Shown here in pieces: positions 17,146-24,423 of a stretch of DNA of 64,000 nucleotides (positions within the stretch are counted from its first letter, which is position 1; every line of letters starts with the position of its first letter). A program made the position numbers and the translations under genes. This DNA comes from Enterococcus sp. PF1-24. GTDB lineage: Bacteria; Bacillota; Bacilli; Lactobacillales; Enterococcaceae. The stretch is taken from positions 98,950 through 162,949 of the forward strand of contig NZ_JARXWL010000002.1 of the NCBI RefSeq assembly GCF_029893325.1, written 5' to 3'. The notes below the pieces were generated by a model. The model was not told the DNA's origin and ran no database searches. It worked only from the letters and a program-made list of their open reading frames with translations.

Positions 17146-17976
17146 ATGGGGAAAAAAGAAGTTCAAAGAGAAAAACAGAAAGCAAATAAAGAAAATAGAA
17201 AAACAGAAATGAAGAACAGTGATGAAAACCAGAAAGAAATCATAAATACTATAAATAAAATTTTAGAAAGTTTGAATAAAAAAGAAAAAATAACCATATT
17301 GAGTAAAGTAGGAATATTTTTTCGAGATTTCGCTATTCCAATTGCTAGTATTGTAGTTGCTGCTATTTTCGCTCTCAATGCAAATAGAATATCACAAGAA
17401 GGGCAGCCACTACGGGTAAATACGAGTTTTAATTTTTCTAGAAATGAAGAAAAAGAAGAAAAAAACGAATGGGTTTTCGACTTGAACGCAAATATAGAAA
17501 TTGAAAGAGGTAAAATGCAAGTTGCATATTTTGCGTATTTTACCGAAAGCAATAAAATTAGTAGTTATGAAATTGAGAAAGCGGATTTTGAAAATGGTAA
17601 ATATAATTTCACTCTGGCTGCGAACTACGAGAAAGTAGCAAATCCTAAATCTCAAATTATTGATTTCTTTCTAATATTTGTAGACGATCAAGATGACCTT
17701 CATTTTGAGTATGGAATAATTCCACCCATGTATATAACTTCACTATTAATTAAAGTAGTATCTGATGAAAAATATGTTGAAAAAGAAACTGAAAATGAAT
17801 TTTTTAAACTAAGTAATGAAGATTTAGTTGGTAAAGCAGGAGCTACAAAAAAACTAAATGAGTTTAACTATAAACATGGCGGCAATTTAGATATGCCTGA
17901 TGTGGAGGAAATAAAAGAAAAGATTTCTGTTTTAAGAGATGAAATATCTCAAGGATTGTTTTATGAAGAGAATTAG
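17146..17976 (+). CDS. Single-span membrane protein with extracytoplasmic-type domain, island cargo
   Basis: 276 aa from ATG 17146, with GAGGTG 8-13 nt upstream. Residues 1-50 are a very lysine/glutamate-rich coil; one membrane helix lies near 60-80 (FAIPIASIVVAAIFALNA); then a beta-rich domain of about 130 residues and a helical tail. Not recognised. The trio sits at the PICI right end, a common slot for anti-phage or fitness cargo. Confidence 0.55.
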   Translation: MGKKEVQREKQKANKENRKTEMKNSDENQKEIINTINKILESLNKKEKITILSKVGIFFRDFAIPIASIVVAAIFALNANRISQEGQPLRVNTSFNFSRNEEKEEKNEWVFDLNANIEIERGKMQVAYFAYFTESNKISSYEIEKADFENGKYNFTLAANYEKVANPKSQIIDFFLIFVDDQDDLHFEYGIIPPMYITSLLIKVVSDEKYVEKETENEFFKLSNEDLVGKAGATKKLNEFNYKHGGNLDMPDVEEIKEKISVLRDEISQGLFYEEN

Positions 17977-18017
17977 AGCAAACTCCAAATATCTTTTATA
18001 ATATTCAAAATGATACT

Positions 18018-18032
18018 AACGCCCCACGTTAG
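18018..18032. repeat. 15-bp inverted copy shared by the element ends (right)
   Basis: AACGCCCCACGTTAG is the reverse complement of 6219-6233, placed 12 bp before the right arm-type site. Confidence 0.6.
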
Positions 18033-18043
18033 ACGAGAATTTT

Positions 18044-18068
18044 TTGAATGCCATATTGAATGCCATTT
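18044..18068. repeat. Integrase arm-type site, twin GAATGCCAT repeats (right)
   Basis: A 25-bp copy identical to 5028-5052, in the same orientation, 122 bp inside attR. It supplies the second arm needed for the integrative complex. Confidence 0.75.
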
Positions 18069-18190
18069 AGTTTAAAACTAGAGAGATTTAAAGAAATACA
18101 AATCAGCTAAAGATTTTATTTTTTATCATTTTATTAATTGCTGAAATGCTGAAAAACAGGTATTTTAGTCTAAGATGTACAGAAAATAAA

Positions 18191-18229
18191 AGATAAAAAG
18201 GACTTATAAACGTTGTTAAATCAATGAAT
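18191..18229. repeat. attR core, 39-bp direct repeat
   Basis: Identical to 4969-5007. Sequence to its left belongs to the element; sequence to its right, starting with a short ORF remnant, should be the original chromosomal neighbour of potD. Confidence 0.9.
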
Positions 18230-18231
18230 AA

Positions 18232-18345
18232 GTGTATGTATCGACGCCACTAAAGAAGATAGATAAGAAGAATCGTGTGATTCAAATGATAGATGGCGCT
18301 GAAGTACTACTATCTGTTCGTGCCACGAAGCGATTGAAAATTTAA
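18232..18345 (+). pseudogene. 37-codon gene remnant abutting attR
   Basis: Starting 3 bp after attR, an open frame reads VYVSTPLKKIDKKNRVIQMI and on to RATKRLKI before a TAA. It has no upstream ribosome site and looks like the last part of a protein whose start is missing. Likely a chromosomal gene truncated at or before integration. Family not recognised. The rest of 17977-18473 holds only the attachment structures and AT-rich sequence. Confidence 0.4.
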
Positions 18346-18473
18346 ATGCCTAATATACTGTGTTAAGTAAAACTAAATCTTATAAGCTGATAACTACTTT
18401 ATTTTTTTAGAAACAATATACAAATAAAAAAATAATTAATTACAGGGTAAGAAAGAAATAGGTGAGAAGTAAA

Positions 18474-18920
18474 ATGAGTGAAATTCAACAATTGTGGGAA
18501 AAAGAATGTTTACCAACTAAAGACGGTATATATTTCAAGAATGGTCAGGCACAAGCTATGATTGTAAAATATTTTCCTAAGCCAAACATTGAATTTAAAG
18601 AATATTTTAATGATAGTGATTTTATCAAACAGTACTGTGGTGATGAAATTACAAATATAGATACTTTAGATAAGGTTATATTGAAGAATTTACGCGGAAC
18701 TGTATATGTTGGTGAGGGCAGTTTTGGTTCTGAGGGTTTTATTTCCTATGTGGATAATGACGATAGCTTGACTTGGGTGTTTTATTTTGAAGAATCAAAT
18801 CCATTTATCAAAGTAACTGAAGCATCAAACGGAAGCATAAATGTTATTTCTAGTGCAGGCTATTCACTGAATATTCCTATAAATGAGCCACAACGAATTA
18901 GTATATTGAATTTAGATTAG
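18474..18920 (+). CDS. Hypothetical protein, possible SMI1/immunity-type
   Basis: 148 aa from ATG 18474 (AGGTGAG upstream). Soluble, acidic, mixed alpha/beta (DGIYFKNGQAQAMIVKYFPK..., SLTWVFYFEESNPFIKV). No signal peptide. It has the size and look of immunity-type proteins of polymorphic-toxin loci, but no toxin gene is near, so this is only a guess. Confidence 0.55.
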   Translation: MSEIQQLWEKECLPTKDGIYFKNGQAQAMIVKYFPKPNIEFKEYFNDSDFIKQYCGDEITNIDTLDKVILKNLRGTVYVGEGSFGSEGFISYVDNDDSLTWVFYFEESNPFIKVTEASNGSINVISSAGYSLNIPINEPQRISILNLD

Positions 18921-19058
18921 CGATAAGTAAATGTTATTAAAGTAAATAATAGCTTAATGCTCTTTAACGGTTTTTTTCTTACGTTTTTATAACTATTTTT
19001 ATTGTGTTCGTCCTTTTAGACTAAAGATATAACTAAGTCTAAAAGGCGAACTAGCAAA

Positions 19059-19237
19059 ATGAAAAATATTAAAATAAATGAAGCTTGTAATGCCAAAGGG
19101 TATCAAGAAAAATTTAATCAAGCCACTGCATTGCAGAGTTACAAGTTTTGAATCTTGACGAAATAGTCAGTTACGGAATGTGCCGTTTGCAGAGTGGTAT
19201 TAGTTATAAATACTCTGTAGTTGTTATCGGCAAGTAA
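19059..19237 (+). pseudogene. Short degraded ORF
   Basis: MKNIKINEACNAKGYQEKFN... stops at 19151; a second frame continues NLDEIVSYGMCRLQSGISYK...VVVIGK to 19237. Together they look like a small gene broken by a frameshift, but no family is recognised. An 11-bp inverted repeat (CCTTTTAGACT, 19012-19022, with 19036-19046) lies upstream without a T-run. Confidence 0.3.
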
Positions 19238-19261
19238 TTTATTAAATGAACACCATTACAG

Positions 19262-20075
19262 TCAATATTGTTTTTCTTCTTCTGGAGAACAATATTGGCT
19301 TTGATTATTTTTGGATTGACCTGCATAAGGTAAACGATTATCTGTTAATTCAAAAGTAAAGCTTTCACGATTGACGTGACCAACTGAATAATCACTATCA
19401 TATAGTTGTAGCAAAAGTTCAGCGATTTCTTTGCTAGTATGATATTTTTGAAAAGCTTGATCGTAATCATAAGTAGTAAGATTATTGGCAATCTGACCGA
19501 ATTCAGTTTTGGTAGCAGCAGGTGCTAAGACTTTGGCTTTCATTTTTGCCCCAGTTTGAATTAACTCTTGCGCCAAACCTTCTGTAAAAGCACTAACGAA
19601 AAATTTTGTTCCACAGTAAACAACAGCAGTTGGAACAAGAGTATATCCACCAGCCGACGGGATATTAATTAATTGCGTACCAACTGTATCATTATATTTT
19701 TTAACAAATAGTGTTGAAAAAATAGTTAAGGCTTCAATGTTTAGCTGAAGCATGGCTTCGATTTTCGCCAACTGATTTGTACTAACATCCCCATACATAC
19801 CAAAACCAGCGTTATTAATCCACGTTTCAAGTTCATATTTCTCTAAATCAGAAAATACTTGATAGACATTCTTCTTAATTGTTAAGTCAAATGGCAAAAT
19901 AAGTACCTTAATATCAGCTTGATTTTGCAAAATTTCATCTTTTAATTGTTGAAGCTTATTTTTTTCTTTTAGCGATAAGAATTAAATTTTTTCGTCTTGC
20001 AGCAAATGCTTTCGCTGCTTCATAACCAATTCCAGAACTAGCGCCAGTGATAACGGTATATTTTTCTTTTGACAT
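19262..20075 (-). pseudogene. SDR-family oxidoreductase, frameshifted
   Basis: The N-terminal piece (MSKEKYTVITGASSGIGYEA, 20075 downward) carries the TGxxxGIG NAD(P) motif and stops early; the rest continues in another frame from about 19960 to 19262 with WINNAGFGMYG, IPSAGGYTLVPTAVVYCGTK (the active-site Tyr and Lys) and LAPAATKTEF. The break is one extra base in a run of seven T (A on the coding strand) at 19959-19965. Repaired length would be about 270 aa. It follows a MerR gene on the same strand. Either a recent pseudogene or a homopolymer read error. Confidence 0.8.
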
Positions 20076-20149
20076 TGTGATTGCCTCCTAATTTATGGTT
20101 GGGATATATGTGATAGATTACATGCTGGAGTATACTCAATGTCAAGGAA

Positions 20150-20190
20150 GAAAATAAAAAATGAGCTGAAATCTTTTGATTTCAACTCAT
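20150..20190 (-). terminator. Intrinsic terminator after the MerR gene (minus strand)
   Basis: ATGAGTTGAAATC pairs with GATTTCAGCTCAT (20190-20178 and 20173-20161, one G-U) around an AAAA loop, then TTTTTATTTT on the minus strand. It overlaps the last codon of the MerR gene. Confidence 0.75.
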
Positions 20191-20552
20191 TTTTTTTCAG
20201 CTAACATCTCTTTATAAATCCTGATTTTCTTTTGAAGAAAATCAAGATGGTTATCAATTTCATTTTTCTGTTCAAGTAAAATTGTAGCTTGTTTTAATAG
20301 TAATTCTAAGCGCTCTGAGATAGTTTCATCACCTTGATAGCGTAATTGGGCGTAAACTTTGATGTCTTTCAATTTCATACCTGTCAATTTCAGTTTTTTG
20401 ATAAAATCCATCCAAATAATATCTTGCTCCGTGAAAACTCTGCGATTGTTAGCATCACGCTTAGGAATAATCAGACTCTCTTTTTCGTAATAACGGAGCG
20501 TATCAATTGAAAAACCAGATAGTTCAGCAAATTTTCCGATGCTATAATTCAT
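20187..20552 (-). CDS. MerR-family transcriptional regulator
   Basis: 121 aa. N-terminal MerR winged helix (YSIGKFAELSGFSIDTLRYY then EKESLIIPKRDANNRR), a dimerisation coiled coil from about residue 75, and no cysteine ligand set, so a small-molecule or redox ligand rather than a metal is likely. Probably controls the SDR gene downstream, a common MerR-SDR pairing in lactic acid bacteria. GGAG site upstream of ATG 20552. Confidence 0.85.
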   Translation of the reverse strand: MNYSIGKFAELSGFSIDTLRYYEKESLIIPKRDANNRRVFTEQDIIWMDFIKKLKLTGMKLKDIKVYAQLRYQGDETISERLELLLKQATILLEQKNEIDNHLDFLQKKIRIYKEMLAEKK

Positions 20553-21023
20553 AATTTATCTCCTTAATGATTAATTATTAGATGCTAATTTATCATAACA
20601 TTAAAAGCTAGTTTAAGATAAATAAAAATTAGTGATTTAATTTATTAGCTGAGCAGCTATTAAAGATGATTATTTCTTGATTTATAGATTAGAAACTATC
20701 TACTTTTTCTCATTTTTATGTTATAATTATTTAGAAATAGAAGATATTAGCAGGAAAAATTTCAGGTTTTGATTTTGGGGAAATTTTAAACTGGAAGTTG
20801 TTAATTATTGTTTATTGTTTATTAAAATTAGGCGGATTGTTGCTTGAAAAATAGAAAGCGTTTTTTTGAGTGGCATAGTCTGATTTTTGTACTCATTGAA
20901 AAATTAGCTGAGTAGAGAAAATTTAGCAATAGGAGATGACGGCAGTAACAATAGGGGACAGGTATAGCAAGTAATAAGTGTTTAAGTGTAAAAGAAATAT
21001 AGGAAGAAATGGGGATTTCAAGG
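20553..21023. other. Intergenic region between divergent genes
   Basis: AT-rich, no ORF or RNA recognised. A partial CcpA-type site AGAAAGCGTTTTTT (20853-20866, 12 of 14 consensus positions) is the only candidate regulatory motif for the secreted-protein gene downstream. Confidence 0.35.
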
Positions 21024-21623
21024 ATGAAAAAAGAAACAAAAATGATATTAGGCTGTATGACTTTAGGGATGGTGTTGATTGGCGTGAATCAAGCAGTTGA
21101 AGCAACGAGTCAGGCACCAGTCGTAGAAATGCATCGCTTATACAATAAAAGCACTGGGGAACATTTCTATACTGCAAATGTAGCGGAAAAAAATAAATTG
21201 GTAGCAACTGGTTGGAAATATGAAGGTATTGGTTGGTATGCGCCTGCAACTGGGGATAAAGTTTATCGCCTATATAACGCTAACACTGGCGACCATCATT
21301 ACACAACAAATTTAGAAGAGCGCAATGTTTTAATTGATAAAGGCTGGATTAATGAAGGGGTTGGCTGGTATTCTGACCCGCATAAAACAGTTCCATTATA
21401 TCGTGCTTACAATCCTAACGCGAAAGCGAGTAGCCACAACTATACAACTAATAAGCTTGAACAAAAATACTTAGTAAAACTTGGATGGAAAGATGAAGGT
21501 TTTGCGTGGTATGGTATTGCTTTAGGAAATGTAGTTGAGGAAGAAAAACCTGAAGAGAGTACTGAGGATACAACTGAAGACTTTGTAGTAACAGAAGATA
21601 GTCAAACAGAAGTTACCAAGTAA
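21024..21623 (+). CDS. Secreted DUF5648-type repeat protein
   Basis: 199 aa from ATG 21024, whose N-terminus (MKKETKMILGCMTLGMVLIG) is a signal peptide; an upstream ATG at 21009 is too close to its AGGAAG site. The mature part is three roughly 40-residue repeats with NKSTGEHFYTAN, NTGDHHYTTN and SSHNYTTN plus GW-W-type ends, the DUF5648 pattern of secreted Firmicute proteins, then an acidic T/E-rich tail. Same repeat module as the end of the larger protein at 24424. Probably surface or wall associated; ligand unknown. Confidence 0.75.
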   Translation: MKKETKMILGCMTLGMVLIGVNQAVEATSQAPVVEMHRLYNKSTGEHFYTANVAEKNKLVATGWKYEGIGWYAPATGDKVYRLYNANTGDHHYTTNLEERNVLIDKGWINEGVGWYSDPHKTVPLYRAYNPNAKASSHNYTTNKLEQKYLVKLGWKDEGFAWYGIALGNVVEEEKPEESTEDTTEDFVVTEDSQTEVTK

Positions 21624-21648
21624 TTATTTTAAATTAATAAAAAAGTGT

Positions 21649-21681
21649 AACGCCTAAAAATTTTATTTTAGGCGTTTTTTC
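21649..21681 (+). terminator. Intrinsic terminator
   Basis: AACGCCTAAAA (21649-21659) pairs with TTTTAGGCGTT (21666-21676), followed by T residues. Confidence 0.85.
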
Positions 21682-22174
21682 TATCTATGACAATAACAGA
21701 AAATCTTTAAGCGTTAGCTTTCTTTGTTAAAATGTCCGGGATAGATGTTTTTTTGTTATTTAATTTTGGTGATTGTTTGTGAAAAAAGTCATAAGTCGCA
21801 AAGTTTGATTGTCATTTTTTTAACGTGAGCATATAAGTTGCGTTGATTTATGATAAACTGCTATAATGATACTTTAGACAGTTGAAAAATCTATGAAATT
21901 AAGGTTGTACAATTGTGATTTTAGCTACAAAATCGATAGTTTTTCTCAAAAATTTTTCGTTTTCGATAAAAAAACGAATAAACAAAGGTAATTTTTTGCG
22001 GTATACTATTAGTGAAATAAGAAGCAATCAAGTTGTAAAAGTGAACGATTTCACGATTATTTAATTCGTGATTTTTATCATAAAAAATTTATAACTTTGC
22101 AAATTAACTTAGCCGTAAATATTGGTGGAACCTTTGCTAATATTTTCCGCTACCAAACACAGGAGGGAATTTCT
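21682..22174. other. Intergenic leader of nox
   Basis: About 490 bp without a convincing gene. A frame opens from 22097 into nox but its first 26 residues do not resemble the family. A palindromic stretch near 22047-22070 (GTGAACGATTTCACG and ATTCGTGA) could be an operator; no clear promoter was assigned. Confidence 0.35.
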
Positions 22175-23503
22175 TTGAAAACTGTAATTGTAGGAACCAA
22201 CCATGCAGGTATTGCTGCAGCGAACACTTTGTTAGATAGCTATCCTGATCAGGAAGTTGTCATGATTGATCGTAATACGAACCTAAGTTACTTAGGTTGT
22301 GGAACTGCGCTTTGGGTAGGCCGTCAAATTGAAGGCTACGAAAATCTTTTCTATACTAATAAAGAAGCTTTTGAAGCAAAAGGTGCTAAAATTAGCATGG
22401 AAACTTCAGTAACAAAAGTCGACTTTGATAATAAAGTCCTTTATTGTGAGAAAAAAGATGGTTCAACTTTTACTGAATCATATGACAAATTAGTTTTAGC
22501 AACAGGTTCAGCACCAATTTCTCCAAATATTCCTGGTAAAGATTTAAAAGGGGTTAACTTCTTAAAATTATTCCAAGAAGGTTTAGAAGTTGATCGTCAA
22601 ATCAGCGATCCAGCTGTGAAAAGTGTAGCGGTTATCGGTGCCGGCTATATCGGTGTAGAAATTGCCGAAGCAGCAAAACGCCGTGGTAAAGAAGTCCGTT
22701 TATTCGATGCAGAAACAACTTCATTAGCAAGCTACTACGATGAACATTTCTCTAAAGATATGGATAAAAATTTAGCAGAACATGGCATTGAATTGCATTT
22801 CGGTGAATTAGCAACAGCTTATAAAGGCGTTGACCATGTTGAAACTTTAGTTACTGATAAAGGGGAATACCCAGTTGATTTAGTAATCAATGCGATTGGT
22901 TTCGGTCCAAACAATCTTTTAGGTAAAGATCATTTGAAACTATTCAAAAATGGTGCTTACTTAGTTGACCGTCATCAACATACTAGTGACCCAGATGTTT
23001 ATGCAGTAGGGGATTGCGCAACAGTTTACTCTAATGCTTTAAGAGAAGAAGCTTATATTGCTTTAGCAACTAACGCTGTTCGTTCAGGTATCGTAGCCGG
23101 TCATAATATTGGCGGCACACCATTAGAATCAATCGGTGTTCAAGGTTCAAACGGTATTTCAATTTTTGGATACAACATGGTTTCAACTGGTTTATCTGTA
23201 AAAGCAGCTGAAAAAAGCGGCATGAAAGTTAAATTTACAGACTACGAAGACTTACAAAGACCAGGCTTTATGAAAAATAATGCTAATGTTAAAATTCGGA
23301 TTGTTTACGAAGAAAGTTCTCGCCGAGTTGTAGGTACACAAATTGCGTCTACAGAAGATATTTCAATGGGCATCCATATGTTCTCATTGGCAATTGAAGA
23401 AGGCGTAACGATTGATAAGTTGAAACTATTAGATATTTTCTTCTTACCACACTTCAATCAACCTTATAACTATATTACAATGGCAGCTTTAAGCGCTGAA
23501 TAA
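22175..23503 (+). CDS. nox: H2O-forming NADH oxidase (Nox)
   Basis: 442 aa flavoprotein reducing O2 to water with NADH, regenerating NAD+ and lowering oxygen. The TTG at 22175 is chosen because AGGAGGG is 7 nt upstream and the protein then starts KTVIVGTNHAGIAAANTLL, as Lactococcus-type Nox does. FAD motif at the N-terminus, redox cysteine in SYLGCGTALWVGR, NADH-binding VIGAGYIGVEIAEAA, second FAD site YAVGDCATV, and the C-terminal FFLPHFNQPYNYI dimer region. Full length; monocistronic, with a terminator after it. Confidence 0.93.
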   Translation: MKTVIVGTNHAGIAAANTLLDSYPDQEVVMIDRNTNLSYLGCGTALWVGRQIEGYENLFYTNKEAFEAKGAKISMETSVTKVDFDNKVLYCEKKDGSTFTESYDKLVLATGSAPISPNIPGKDLKGVNFLKLFQEGLEVDRQISDPAVKSVAVIGAGYIGVEIAEAAKRRGKEVRLFDAETTSLASYYDEHFSKDMDKNLAEHGIELHFGELATAYKGVDHVETLVTDKGEYPVDLVINAIGFGPNNLLGKDHLKLFKNGAYLVDRHQHTSDPDVYAVGDCATVYSNALREEAYIALATNAVRSGIVAGHNIGGTPLESIGVQGSNGISIFGYNMVSTGLSVKAAEKSGMKVKFTDYEDLQRPGFMKNNANVKIRIVYEESSRRVVGTQIASTEDISMGIHMFSLAIEEGVTIDKLKLLDIFFLPHFNQPYNYITMAALSAE

Positions 23504-23512
23504 TAAGATAAA

Positions 23513-23550
23513 AAGAACCCCCTCAAGAATTTACTTGAGGGAGTTCTTTT
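23513..23550. terminator. Bidirectional intrinsic terminator between nox and the lipoprotein gene
   Basis: AGAACCCCCTCAAG (23514-23527) pairs, with one mismatch, with CTTGAGGGAGTTCT (23534-23547); T-rich on one side and A-rich on the other, so it serves both convergent genes. Confidence 0.8.
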
Positions 23551-23552
23551 CA

Positions 23553-23957
23553 TTATTTACTGATTAGTTCATCTTTATAAAATACTAAATTTTCAGTGAT
23601 TTCTTCTTTGTCAGCTTTATATTCGTACTGTAAAACTTTAACTTCAGAACCTAAGTCATTGTAGTTTTGTAAGTTAGCAATAGCTTTAATTTTGTCTTCT
23701 ACTGCTTTATAGTTTTTATCACCTGATTCAAGGCCGTTTAATTCTCTCATAGAAGCATTAAACTCATCCAACAGAACCGTTGCGATTTCTTCTTGTTTAG
23801 AAAGAGTTTTACTAGGTTTACCTAAAACTTCAACCACTTTTTCTTCTTTCATACCTTCTTCAACTTTATCAAAAGAGGATGCTTCTAGTGAATTACCACT
23901 ACAACCTGCCAATAATAAAAATAAGCTTAAGACAAATAAGGATACTGTTTTCTTCAT
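23553..23957 (-). CDS. Small lipoprotein, SmpA/BLIP-like
   Basis: About 134 aa. Signal peptide with lipobox LLAGC (cleavage before Cys), so a membrane-anchored lipoprotein. FDKVEEGMKEEKVVEVLGKP is the small-domain motif of SmpA/BamE/BLIP-like folds, which usually bind partner proteins at the envelope. Two adjacent ATGs (23960, 23957); the second has better spacing from GGAG. Function unknown. Confidence 0.75.
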   Translation of the reverse strand: MKKTVSLFVLSLFLLLAGCSGNSLEASSFDKVEEGMKEEKVVEVLGKPSKTLSKQEEIATVLLDEFNASMRELNGLESGDKNYKAVEDKIKAIANLQNYNDLGSEVKVLQYEYKADKEEITENLVFYKDELISK

Positions 23958-23960
23958 CAT

Positions 23961-24423
23961 AAATCTCCATTTCTTTAAATTGATTACTTATTATAAAAAG
24001 ATTACCTCATTTATTGAAAAAAGGTAAATATTCTAGCTTAAAATAGTGATCAACAATTGCTAAAATCAGTTTAAAATTTGTAATCACACATTTTGAGCAA
24101 CTAAACTTCATTATGAAATATTTTTCAAAGCGTGTCAATCTTATTTTTAGAAATCTGGCTAAGTTTTAAATATTTGGAACAACAGAAAGCCCTTTAATTT
24201 TAAAAAATCAAAAAAAAACAAAAATAATGAAAAAAATTTACTGGAATATCTTCTAAAATTGTTCAATATTTGATAGAATTAACTTGTGGTGTGTACTTAT
24301 AAAATATCTTGGCTAATTGATTTATAAAATATCAAAATCAATGACTCAAAAGGTACTGAGTAAATGACCATTTAAAAGTGATTTTTAACATCATACAATA
24401 AAATTTAGTAAGGAAGTGTTATC
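23961..24423. other. AT-rich intergenic region
   Basis: About 460 bp separating divergent genes, very AT-rich with long A runs (24200-24240). No ORF, RNA or convincing regulatory repeat seen. Confidence 0.4.

Larger units (their letters stand above)
4969..18229. mobile_element. Integrated phage-inducible chromosomal island (PICI-like)
   Basis: A 13.2-kb element is bounded by 39-bp perfect direct repeats. Order: integrase and repressor leftward; then rightward small HTH, ORF6N protein, excisionase-like HTH, ribbon-helix-helix protein, primase, SF3 helicase, iteron origin, small regulators, small terminase and cargo. There are no portal, capsid, tail, holin or lysin genes. Size, order and the presence of a terminase small subunit without a large one match PICIs such as SaPIs and EfCIV583 rather than a full prophage. 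An integrative plasmid-like element or prophage remnant is less likely because replication and packaging-type genes look intact. Confidence 0.8.

Noticed and set aside
17163..17655. Minus-strand frames under the cargo gene at 17146
   Set aside because: Their Phe/Ser/Leu-rich composition is what the reverse of a Lys/Glu-rich gene gives; no ribosome sites.
22097..22174. N-terminal extension of nox
   Set aside because: The extra 26 residues match nothing in the family, while TTG 22175 has an AGGAGGG site and gives the expected N-terminus.
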